Shown here one piece after another: positions 36,105 through 43,780 of a stretch of 64,000 bases of DNA. The DNA is from an uncultured Flavobacteriales bacterium. GTDB lineage: Bacteria; Bacteroidota; Bacteroidia; Flavobacteriales; BACL11. The notes beneath the pieces are model-generated. The model had not been told where the DNA came from. It worked only from the letters and a program-made list of their open reading frames with translations, and searched no databases. Location: positions 1 to 64,000 of the forward strand of contig CAJQJY010000010.1 in NCBI GenBank assembly GCA_905478765.1, read 5' to 3'. Positions within the stretch are counted from its first letter, which is position 1. Every line of letters begins with the position of its first letter. Both the position numbers and the translations under genes were made by a program.

Positions 36105-37169
36105 ATGAAGATTACAAAAACAAGCATTTCAAAATTAAAATCAATAGATTTTTCTAACTTACCTTTTGGGACAGTTTTTTCTGACCACATGCTTATTTGT
36201 AATTTTAAACATGGAAAATGGGGTGCTCCTGAGGTTTTGCCTTATGGCCCAATTTCAATTTCTCCTGGGGCTAAAGTTCTGCATTATGGACAGTCAGTTT
36301 TTGAAGGCATGAAAGCTTTTAAAAACTCAGATAATGAAGTTTTACTTTTCAGAAAACAAGAAAATTATAAAAGAATTAATCGTTCAGCTGTCAGATTATC
36401 AATTCCTGAAATTCCAGAGGGTGTTTTTATGAATGGTTTGGATGAGCTATTGTCACTAGATAATGAATGGTGCAAGGCTGATGAAGGTTACTCTCTTTAT
36501 ATTAGACCTTTTATTTTTGCATCAAGTGAGGGAGTAAAAGCATCAGCTTCAGAAGAGTATACTTTTATAATAATTACGTCTCCATCAACTAAATATTATG
36601 CGGGTGAGATGAATGTAGTTATTGAAGAGCATTTTACAAGAGCTCCAAAAGGAGGTGTGGGTTCAGCAAAAGCAGCTGGAAATTATGCGGCATCATTTTA
36701 TCCAACTAAACAAGCTAATGCTAAAGGATTTCAACAATTAATTTGGACGGATTCAATTGAACATAAATATATTGAAGAATCAGGAACAATGAATATTTGG
36801 TTTAGAGTTGGGGATAAACTAATTACACCAGAACTTTCAGATAGTATATTAGGTGGAATTACTAGACAAAGCATAATTACTTTAGCTAAAAATAATGGTA
36901 TAAAAGTTGAGCAAAGAAAAATACTTGTTTCTGAGGTTGTTGAAGGAATTAAAAGTGGAATAATTATTGAGGCATTTGGTACAGGAACAGCAGTTACTGT
37001 TAATCCTATTAATTCTATTACTTTTAGAGATGAGAAGTTAGTTATTCCTACCATTGAAAATTCTTATGCTATAAAATTAAAGCAAGAATTACAAGGAATT
37101 CAAAAAGGCAAGTTAGAAGATAAATTAGGTTGGACTTCTAAAGTTGTTTCAAAAGTGAGTTTATCTTAA
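36105..37169 (+). CDS. ilvE: Branched-chain amino-acid aminotransferase
   Basis: 354 residues, fold type IV PLP enzyme. The PLP Lys is Lys189 in VGSAKAAGNYAAS. Substrate residues include HYGQSVFEGMKAF (60-72) and EESGTMNIWF; the phosphate cup is EAFGTGTAVTV. It interconverts Leu/Ile/Val and their 2-oxoacids, which can feed the fused E1 at 30317-32731. The last 4 bases overlap the convergent GNAT gene. Confidence 0.95.
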   Translation: MKITKTSISKLKSIDFSNLPFGTVFSDHMLICNFKHGKWGAPEVLPYGPISISPGAKVLHYGQSVFEGMKAFKNSDNEVLLFRKQENYKRINRSAVRLSIPEIPEGVFMNGLDELLSLDNEWCKADEGYSLYIRPFIFASSEGVKASASEEYTFIIITSPSTKYYAGEMNVVIEEHFTRAPKGGVGSAKAAGNYAASFYPTKQANAKGFQQLIWTDSIEHKYIEESGTMNIWFRVGDKLITPELSDSILGGITRQSIITLAKNNGIKVEQRKILVSEVVEGIKSGIIIEAFGTGTAVTVNPINSITFRDEKLVIPTIENSYAIKLKQELQGIQKGKLEDKLGWTSKVVSKVSLS

Positions 37170-37591
37170 TTTATTAATTTCATTTTGAAGTGCATAATTC
37201 CTGCTTCTTCAAATTCTTCTCCACTTTTCTTAAAACCCATCTTTTCATAAAATGGAATTACCTTTGTTTGCGCATGCATGTAAATTTCACCTTTGTAATC
37301 TGATAAATCATTTAGTATTGCTTTAAGAACTATATTACCAAAACCTTTTCCTCTTTCTGAATTTAATACAGCAAAACGCTCTAATTTAAAACCTTTTTCT
37401 GTTTTCCTATGTCTTGCTGTAGCTACTCCTTTATCATTATAAAAAATTAAGAAATGAGTTGATTCTTCCTCAAATTCCCATTCCATATTTTCAGGGCAGT
37501 TTTGTCCAATTACAAAAACTTCATACCTAATTGCATGAGCCTTTTTCATTAAAGACTCATCTGAGAAAGTGAATTTTTTTATATCAACCAT
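37166..37591 (-). CDS. GNAT family acetyltransferase (ElaA-like)
   Basis: 141 residues. The acetyl-CoA site is RGKGFGNIVLKAIL (about 79-92), followed by YMHAQTKVIPFYEKMGFKKSGEEF, typical of ElaA/GNAT proteins. The N-terminal AIRYEVFVIGQNCP also fits. Substrate unknown. Divergent from yceI across a 58-base gap and overlapping ilvE by 4 bases. Confidence 0.88.
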   Translation of the reverse strand: MVDIKKFTFSDESLMKKAHAIRYEVFVIGQNCPENMEWEFEEESTHFLIFYNDKGVATARHRKTEKGFKLERFAVLNSERGKGFGNIVLKAILNDLSDYKGEIYMHAQTKVIPFYEKMGFKKSGEEFEEAGIMHFKMKLIN

Positions 37592-37618
37592 GCAAACGTT
37601 TATTTCTGTAAAAATATG

Positions 37619-37626
37619 TATTTTTG
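37619..37626 (+). promoter_or_regulatory. -7 element of yceI-like gene
   Basis: TATTTTTG, perfect TAnnTTTG, 23 bases before the ATG at 37650. Confidence 0.5.
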
Positions 37627-37649
37627 TTGAAAATAAAAAATTAAATAAA

Positions 37650-38240
37650 ATGAAGAAAATATTTTTATCTGCAATATTGAGTGTTATTACACTTTTTGCA
37701 ATGGCTACAGAACCACATGTTGATCATGTAAGAGTTAATACTGAAAATTCAACAGTTAAATGGAAGGGGTCTAAAATTTCATCTAGCCATGAAGGTACAG
37801 TAAATATTCTTAAAGGCAATTTAAATATCGATCATGGTACTCTAGTTGCTGGTCAGTTTAGTATCGATATGCAATCTTTAGCAACAACTGATATGTCTGA
37901 AGAATATAATAAAAAGTTAGATGGTCATTTAAAGAATGAAGACTTCTTTAATGTATCTAAGTTTCCTACAGCTTCTGTAACTATTACTAATGCAGTGAAA
38001 GGCAAAGGAAATTCTTATAAAGTTGTTGCTGATTTAACTATTAAAGGCATTACACACCCTATTACTTTTGCTGCTGATGTAAATATTAATGGAAAAAACT
38101 TTTTAGCAACTGCTAAAATTAAAATTGATAGAACTAAATGGGATATCAAATACAACTCAGGTAATTATTTTAAAGATTTAGGGGATAAACTAATTCTAGA
38201 TGAAATTGAATTTGATATTTTCTTGCTATCAGTTAAATAG
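37650..38240 (+). CDS. YceI-like periplasmic lipid-binding protein
   Basis: 196 residues, signal peptide ending LFAMAT. The mature protein has the YceI lipocalin-like barrel: STVKWKGSKISSSHEGTV, then FSIDMQSL, LKNEDFFNVSKFPTA, ADLTIKGITHPI and IDRTKWDIKYNSG. Family members bind polyisoprenoid or amphipathic ligands. The ATG at 37650 is chosen because it begins the signal peptide and follows the -7 element. Its TAG overlaps a possible small downstream ORF. Confidence 0.92.
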   Translation: MKKIFLSAILSVITLFAMATEPHVDHVRVNTENSTVKWKGSKISSSHEGTVNILKGNLNIDHGTLVAGQFSIDMQSLATTDMSEEYNKKLDGHLKNEDFFNVSKFPTASVTITNAVKGKGNSYKVVADLTIKGITHPITFAADVNINGKNFLATAKIKIDRTKWDIKYNSGNYFKDLGDKLILDEIEFDIFLLSVK

Positions 38241-38395
38241 TGAGTTTATACATTTTACTAGCAATTTCTATAGTTATATCATATTTAATCGCAGTAAACC
38301 AAAGAATAAGGGGGCTCAAATTTTGGCCCTCTTTTTTTAAATCATTGATTGCTATTGGGGGTGTTTTAGGTACTATTTGGAAGATAATAAACTAA
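38240..38395 (+). CDS. Possible 51-residue membrane peptide overlapping the yceI stop
   Basis: GTG at 38240 overlaps the last base of the yceI stop (TAGTG). The frame encodes 51 residues: a transmembrane helix (SLYILLAISIVISYLIAV), a basic turn (NQRIRGLKFWPS), then a second hydrophobic stretch ending WKIIN. It overlaps the convergent ATP-grasp gene by 23 bases. Against it, a terminator-like hairpin (38309-38338) lies inside, and the codons AGG, GGG, CTC and CCC there are rare in this genome. It may be real or a chance frame. Confidence 0.35.
   Translation: MSLYILLAISIVISYLIAVNQRIRGLKFWPSFFKSLIAIGGVLGTIWKIIN
38309..38338 (+). terminator. Terminator-like hairpin between yceI and the ATP-grasp gene
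   Basis: Stem AGGGGGCT (38309-38316) with GGCCCTCT (38325-38332, two wobbles), then seven T. Located between two convergent genes, where a terminator is expected. Confidence 0.6.
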
Positions 38396-39272
38396 ATACA
38401 ACTTCTGCTAAAAGTTTAGCGCTTTCTGGTTTATTTCGAAACCATAACTCTGGTTCAATAAGTTCTAGTTCGCTTAATGATAGCTTATTGTAATTGTCGT
38501 AAACAACATCAACTCTAGCGTAAATTGGTGAATATGGACATTTTTCTAAACAATTTTTTGCAAATTCAATTTCCGATTCAGTTGCAATATATTGCTCAAC
38601 TGTTCCTCCATGATCATCTTGAACTCGGAAATCTCCTTTTTTTGCAATCTTTTTTACTGCATGTGTATATTCTCCCCCTATCATTATTAAAGAAATTTCT
38701 CCTTTAGTTTCAATGTTCATCATAAATTCCTGAAACAATACACATTCTTTGCCTATTAACTCTCTAAATATGTTTTCATATTCTTTATAGTTCTTAGTGT
38801 TTATGCGGTAAGTATGTCTTGCTGCACCAGAAATAGCAGGTTTTATTACTGCTTCTTTCCATTTGGTTTTTTGTAATAATGCTGAAAGGGTATTTGATTC
38901 TCCTTTTTCAATAAACAGTGTAGGAGAAATATTAACCTTGTTTTTTATTAAATCTTGTAAATAGTGTTTGTCAATATTCCAATTGATTATTTCATAGGAG
39001 TTGATAAAAGTAGTTTTGTTTTTTGTGTTTTCTAACCAAATAAAGAATTCATCAAATCGTTCAAAATAATCCCAAGTACTTCGGAAGATAGCGTATTTGG
39101 TACTTGTCCAATCAAAGTTTTTAAAAGCCCAATCTTTTTTACAAACTGTGAGACCTTTTTTCGTTAATGCATCTAATAGAAGTTGGTCCTCTAATAAAAC
39201 TTGGTCTATGTACCAATCATTTTTTGTAGGATTTACATATCTGTTATCAGTTAGAATAACAACATCATACAT
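38373..39272 (-). CDS. ATP-grasp (RimK/glutathione-synthase-like) ligase
   Basis: 299 residues. A pre-ATP-grasp N-terminal half (YDVVILTDNRYV ... DQLLLDALTKKGL, FRSTWDYFERFDEF) is followed by the ATP-grasp domain: WKEAVIKPAISGAARHTYRI (ATP Lys and glycine-rich loop), ECVLFQEFM, EISLIMIGGEYTHAVKK, YARVDVV and LELIEPELWF (metal-binding Glu). Such enzymes join carboxylates to amines. Its ATG overlaps the M14 gene stop by one base (TAATG), so it is coupled to two exported peptidases. Substrates unknown. Confidence 0.82.
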   Translation of the reverse strand: MYDVVILTDNRYVNPTKNDWYIDQVLLEDQLLLDALTKKGLTVCKKDWAFKNFDWTSTKYAIFRSTWDYFERFDEFFIWLENTKNKTTFINSYEIINWNIDKHYLQDLIKNKVNISPTLFIEKGESNTLSALLQKTKWKEAVIKPAISGAARHTYRINTKNYKEYENIFRELIGKECVLFQEFMMNIETKGEISLIMIGGEYTHAVKKIAKKGDFRVQDDHGGTVEQYIATESEIEFAKNCLEKCPYSPIYARVDVVYDNYNKLSLSELELIEPELWFRNKPESAKLLAEVVFSLLSSK

Positions 39273-40795
39273 TATTCAATAAGTATTGTTTTCCCTTCTA
39301 TTGTTTTTATAAGTTTAATCTTATTAGTTTTACTTTCTCTTCCTAAGATATCAATATTAATAATCTTGTTGCTTTTTGAAGTTGCTATCTCTGAAATAGA
39401 AGTAGCATTCCCAAATGGAACAAGTGCCACATCCTCAATTACAATATCATTATTAAATATAGTTGCATTTATTGTTTTTGGATAATATCCATTTTTACTA
39501 AAAGTAAGGCTATAGTTTCCTTGATACAAATACCTGTGGTAGTTTCCAATTGGTAGAATAGAATATACGTGAGAACTATCAACATCATGGTTAGTGATTT
39601 CTACTTTTGCTTTTATAGCATTTCCAGTAAAACTATCAGTAACTAACCCTCTAATTCCATAAAGGGATTGCTCCATATAATTTAACAATGAAGGGTAGTT
39701 TGCATCCCATAAATTAGGTAAATCATTTGGGTTTGGTGTTTTGTCATCTGATAGTTCCAAAGTAAATTCTCTGCAATGTTTAAAGTAATTCATGTAATCT
39801 TGTCTTCCTCCAGCTACTGAATACCAATCCCATCCATTTGTTATTCCATCATTCAGATAATTAAAATATCCATTACCACTATTTGTTTGGCAGCTATCAG
39901 CATATTCTTGTGATACATATTGCCACCAATTGTCATCTGCAGTTAAGTTACTCCAAGTGTCCCAAGGATAGTTGCAAACTTCTGCCCCCCCGTGCATATT
40001 TGCTGAGATTGTAAAGTTAACAGTGTCAGCAAGACCTAAAAATATATTTGTTTCTTCTTGATATGGATTTCCGTCAGGGTGCGCTCCATCTTCTGGATCT
40101 GGATAATTTCTGTTTAAATCAACCCAATTTGAGTTATATCTAATTGCCGACCAAACATCTTGATTTCCTCCATAATAGGCTCCATCTGGATTCGCAAGCG
40201 GATTTATCCAGATATCAATGTCATTTACTAATTCTGTTAATCTAGTATTGTTATTATACCCATTTAGGATGTAATCAATTAATCTCAAACTTAAAATATA
40301 CCCAGCAAGTTCGTCTCCATGCATTGATGAGGTATATAAAAAGGATGGTTCATTTTCTTTTTGACCTACATTGTCAGAAATCTGGACTATTAATATTTCT
40401 TTTCCTGAATTTAGTGTGCCTAAATTATGAAGTTTACAGATATCAGGAAAAGAATCTGCAAAAGCAATCATCATATCTACATATTCTTCATAAGTAGGGT
40501 AGTAGTCCCAATTATTTTTACTACCATTATTATATGAAATAATTTTCTTTGGAATAATTTTATAATCAATGCCAAGCTTTAGAAATTCAGAGAACTCTTT
40601 TTTATTTGCATAAGCATATGCAAGTTCAGTGTTTGTTTTGTGGTCAATAGAAACAATATCTGAAATATCATTTAACTGATTTTTATTTTTGTATTCAAAA
40701 GAGAAATTAACCTCTCCTCTTTCTAAAAAAAGTTCGTCAATATTTTGGGTAAAGCCTATGAAAGGCATAAGTAAAAGGAAAAGCAGTTTTTTCAT
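39272..40795 (-). CDS. Exported M14 family zinc carboxypeptidase with carboxypeptidase-D-type domain
   Basis: 507 residues, signal peptide 1-16 (FIGFTQ). Peptidase M14 domain about 100-375: zinc ligands His159 and Glu162 (MHGDE) and His268 (NMHGG), substrate Arg in DLNRNYP, general base Glu347 in TLELSD. A carboxypeptidase regulatory-like domain covers about 380-460 (IRGLVTDSFTGNAIKAKVEI). The C-terminal 40 residues look like a shortened T9SS type A domain (INIDILGRESK ... GKTILIE). Probably releases C-terminal amino acids outside the cell. TAATG overlaps link it to both neighbours. Confidence 0.9.
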   Translation of the reverse strand: MKKLLFLLLMPFIGFTQNIDELFLERGEVNFSFEYKNKNQLNDISDIVSIDHKTNTELAYAYANKKEFSEFLKLGIDYKIIPKKIISYNNGSKNNWDYYPTYEEYVDMMIAFADSFPDICKLHNLGTLNSGKEILIVQISDNVGQKENEPSFLYTSSMHGDELAGYILSLRLIDYILNGYNNNTRLTELVNDIDIWINPLANPDGAYYGGNQDVWSAIRYNSNWVDLNRNYPDPEDGAHPDGNPYQEETNIFLGLADTVNFTISANMHGGAEVCNYPWDTWSNLTADDNWWQYVSQEYADSCQTNSGNGYFNYLNDGITNGWDWYSVAGGRQDYMNYFKHCREFTLELSDDKTPNPNDLPNLWDANYPSLLNYMEQSLYGIRGLVTDSFTGNAIKAKVEITNHDVDSSHVYSILPIGNYHRYLYQGNYSLTFSKNGYYPKTINATIFNNDIVIEDVALVPFGNATSISEIATSKSNKIINIDILGRESKTNKIKLIKTIEGKTILIE

Positions 40796-42003
40796 TATTT
40801 ATTGAATTTATCTAAAGTTGATTTAACAGCATCTTTATGAATAGTAAAAGTCATCATTTTTAATTTTACAAAATCTTCATGGTAGAAGTAGTATCCTGGG
40901 AAGTTTCCATTACGGGCACCTGAGCCACTATCTTTAATTAAAAACCACCAATCTCCATTCTCATCAATTTTATAGCCGATTAAATGAATGGCATGGTCAT
41001 CTGTGGTTGTTCCATTAGAAAATCTAAACTGACGAGCATTTTCATCAATGTGTTCTGAAGGAATATCGTAAGAAGGAACCATAGCTACATCATGTGTTGA
41101 TGAGTATCCACTTTCTGAAACATCACCACCAATTGAGATAGAATAACCGTTTTCAATAGCATTTTTTATTGCAAACATAAACTCATCTAAAGTTACATTA
41201 TAGTAGACATCAGATTTCCACCAGTTATCTGGAACTTTGTATTCTTCTTGACTCCAGTAAGGTTTTTGCATCAAACTCATAAAATCAACATAGTCGTTTG
41301 GCTTTAGTTTTGTTACATTCTTCAAAAATGATTTTGGCGTGTAGGTTTTCCCATTGTATTTGAATGAAGTAGGTGGCACTCCCATATAATGATTCAAAAT
41401 AGCTTTAATATTTGAAAGAATTGCTCCCTCATCCCAAAAGTTTGTGGATTTACAATTATTTAGGTAAGTTTTAATTTCAGAAAACATTTTTTCATGATTG
41501 TAAAAAGGTTGGTCTGATGGTTTTCCTTCATAAGCTTCAAATGGGACAATTCCGTACATTTCCATCATTCTTTGTACAGCATTTGTTTCTGATCCTTCTC
41601 CTAAATGTGTATTTCCCCTAGTGTTAATGAATCCTCTTGCTTTTTCAATGTATTCAAAATAGACAGGGTATAACTCCGAAAGGTTGATTGTTTTTCCTGT
41701 TATCCTATGGATTTCACTTTCGTAAAATGAAGTAGTTGAAAAGCACCAGCACGTTCCTGTGTTTCCTTGTGAGATTGGGTTTTCGGCCTCAATAATTGTA
41801 AATTCATCTAAACTTTGTGGAATTTGTTTCCCATCAAAATCCATTTTAAAGGATTTGTATTCTGCCTTTTCACCTTTATCATATTCCTTGCTTTCTTCTA
41901 TAATTTTACCGTAAAAGTTATTTGAATAGGACTCAAATTTCCCTTTGTCTTGTGCAATTACTGATGAAGAAATTAGTAGTAATATTCCTAGTTTTTTTAT
42001 CAT
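40795..42003 (-). CDS. Exported C1 family cysteine peptidase (aminopeptidase C/bleomycin hydrolase-like)
   Basis: 402 residues, signal peptide 1-17 (SSVIAQ). Papain-type site: oxyanion Gln79 and nucleophile Cys85 in ISQGNTGTCWCFSTTSF, His337 in DDHAIHLIGY. The third residue, Asn in papain (usually NSWG), reads LIKDSGSG here, so Asp358 replaces Asn. Family members remove N-terminal residues or act as small endopeptidases. It is the first gene of a coupled operon with the M14 peptidase and the ATP-grasp ligase; its stop overlaps the M14 start by one base. Confidence 0.87.
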   Translation of the reverse strand: MIKKLGILLLISSSVIAQDKGKFESYSNNFYGKIIEESKEYDKGEKAEYKSFKMDFDGKQIPQSLDEFTIIEAENPISQGNTGTCWCFSTTSFYESEIHRITGKTINLSELYPVYFEYIEKARGFINTRGNTHLGEGSETNAVQRMMEMYGIVPFEAYEGKPSDQPFYNHEKMFSEIKTYLNNCKSTNFWDEGAILSNIKAILNHYMGVPPTSFKYNGKTYTPKSFLKNVTKLKPNDYVDFMSLMQKPYWSQEEYKVPDNWWKSDVYYNVTLDEFMFAIKNAIENGYSISIGGDVSESGYSSTHDVAMVPSYDIPSEHIDENARQFRFSNGTTTDDHAIHLIGYKIDENGDWWFLIKDSGSGARNGNFPGYYFYHEDFVKLKMMTFTIHKDAVKSTLDKFNK

Positions 42004-42083
42004 AATTTAATGGTCTGATTTGAAAGCCCAAAGTTAGAGATAATTTGTAATTTGCACATCAAACTAACTAAAAACATTATTTA

Positions 42084-42605
42084 ATGAAAGCCTTAATGCA
42101 AATTCTTAAATGGGCACTTATTACTATGCTTGCTTTTACATCATTTAACTTATTTATTTCACCAGAATATAAGGTAGAAAGAAGTGTGGAAATAAATGTA
42201 CCAACCTATATTGTTTATGAGCAAGTTACTGATTTACACCAATGGGAAAATTGGGCTGTTTGGTGGAAAAAAGACTCTTCAATGATCACTAATTATTCTG
42301 GTGCTGAAAGAGGATTAGGTGCTAAAATGATTTGGATTAGTGATGTATTTGGAGATGGGGATTTAGAAATTATTGAATGTAGTTCGCAAGGAATGAAAAC
42401 TAAATTAGCTTGGGGAAATGGTAGTTGGAATTTTGAAGAAACTGAAAATGGAACATATGTTTCTTGGAGCATGAATGGAAAAATGCCATTTTTAATGAGT
42501 TTTATGACAATGTTTATTGAAGATATGGTTGGACCAGATTTTGAAAAAGGTTTGGCAGAATTAAAGGAATTTTGTGAAAGTATCCCAGCCAAATCAATAG
42601 ATTAA
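42084..42605 (+). CDS. SRPBCC-domain (polyketide cyclase-like) protein with N-terminal membrane segment
   Basis: 173 residues. Hydrophobic N-terminus (ILKWALITMLAFTSFNLFI) and then a START/SRPBCC fold: YKVERSVEINVPTYIVYEQVTDLHQWENWAVW, the helix of the C-terminal part being GPDFEKGLAELKEFCESI. The fold binds hydrophobic ligands. Nothing indicates the ligand. Divergent from the C1 peptidase. Confidence 0.82.
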   Translation: MKALMQILKWALITMLAFTSFNLFISPEYKVERSVEINVPTYIVYEQVTDLHQWENWAVWWKKDSSMITNYSGAERGLGAKMIWISDVFGDGDLEIIECSSQGMKTKLAWGNGSWNFEETENGTYVSWSMNGKMPFLMSFMTMFIEDMVGPDFEKGLAELKEFCESIPAKSID

Positions 42606-42620
42606 CGATAAACTAAGATT

Positions 42621-42714
42621 ATGAAAAAACTTCTACTTATATTACTTTACTATTCTAACATCTGATTCTCTTGAGGAATATGACGCATTAATTGTTTATG
42701 AAATTAATCATTAG
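42621..42714 (+). pseudogene. Possible remnant of a small exported-protein gene
   Basis: ATG 42621 opens a signal-peptide-like MKKLLLILLYYS that meets TGA at 42663. A +1 frame continues as LTSDSLEEYDALIVYEINH and stops at 42714. This looks like a 5' and a 3' end joined by a frameshift or deletion. It overlaps the end of the convergent LptG-like gene. The tract is short, so chance is possible. Confidence 0.25.
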
Positions 42715-43780
42715 CTTTATATAATAAAATTCCAGCCAATATCACATATAAAATATTTGGTATCCATACTGCTAATGAAGGAGATAAATTACTGTTAGTT
42801 GCAAATGTTGTACTTACTTGCATAAATAGTATATAAGTAAAGGCTATTAGTATCCCAATTCCTATATGAATCCCAATACCCCCTCTTGTTTTTCTACTAG
42901 CAATTGAAACTGCAATTAGAGTAAGAATAATTGATGCAAACGGAAAAGCAATACGTTTATGTTTCTCAATTTTATGATAGACTAATTGTTCACTCCCTTT
43001 CATTTCTTCTTCCTTAATATATTCATTGAGTTCAAATAGATTCATTGTTTCAACTAGGGAGGTGCGTTTTGTGAAGTCAGTTGGATGAAGATTTAGTGTA
43101 GTGTCAATTTTATTTCCACTACTTAACTGCTCTCCATCTTTATAAAATTCTCTTATCTCGTATTTATGTATAGTCCATTTCTGGTTTAAAGAGTCAAATT
43201 GAATGTAATCAGATTTTAGCTTTGAGGTTAATTTTCCATCATTAAAATTCTCAAGAGTAAATTTGTAACCAATTTCTCTCTTTGAATTAAAACTTTGCAT
43301 ATAAATATATTGTCCTGGAAGGATTTGCATATGAATATTTTTAGCTCTGGAATACCTTTTGTTTTTAAGATATTTATTAGTGAAATCAATGCGTTCACTA
43401 TTAGAGGGGGGAATAATAAAATTCCCAAGAATAAACGATAAAGTCCCAAGTGTTACAGCTGAAATCATAAAAGGCTTCAGTAGGCGTTTAAAACTCATTC
43501 CGCTATTTAAAATCGCAATAATTTCAGTATCTCCTGCCATCTTTGAAGTAAAGAATATTACTGAGATAAAAATAAATAGAGGACTAAATAAATTTCCGAA
43601 ATAGGGGATGAAGTTAAAGTAATAGTCAAAAATAATTGATTTTATTCTTACTTCATGTTCCAAAAAATCATCTATCTTTTCGGAGATATCAAAAACAATA
43701 ACAATTAGTAAAATCAATGCTAAGGCAAAGAAGAAAGTACCTAAGAATTTTTTAATGATATACCAATCTAGTTTTTTCAT
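42704..43780 (-). CDS. LptF/LptG family lipopolysaccharide export permease
   Basis: 358 residues of YjgP/YjgQ type. Three N-terminal transmembrane helices (about 14-33, 50-77, 98-123), a periplasmic beta-jellyroll (about 140-240; ILPGQYIYMQSFNSKREIGYKFTLENF) and three C-terminal helices follow. With LptB2 it extracts LPS from the inner membrane and hands it to the Lpt bridge. The gene starts directly after the tgt stop, a common arrangement in Bacteroidota. Whether it is F or G cannot be decided from sequence alone. Confidence 0.9.
   Translation of the reverse strand: MKKLDWYIIKKFLGTFFFALALILLIVIVFDISEKIDDFLEHEVRIKSIIFDYYFNFIPYFGNLFSPLFIFISVIFFTSKMAGDTEIIAILNSGMSFKRLLKPFMISAVTLGTLSFILGNFIIPPSNSERIDFTNKYLKNKRYSRAKNIHMQILPGQYIYMQSFNSKREIGYKFTLENFNDGKLTSKLKSDYIQFDSLNQKWTIHKYEIREFYKDGEQLSSGNKIDTTLNLHPTDFTKRTSLVETMNLFELNEYIKEEEMKGSEQLVYHKIEKHKRIAFPFASIILTLIAVSIASRKTRGGIGIHIGIGILIAFTYILFMQVSTTFATNSNLSPSLAVWIPNILYVILAGILLYKAND

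Noticed and set aside
36083-36157. 24-codon ORF overlapping the ilvE start, possible leader peptide
   Set aside because: No run of branched-chain amino-acid codons and no attenuator hairpin pair; composition chance.
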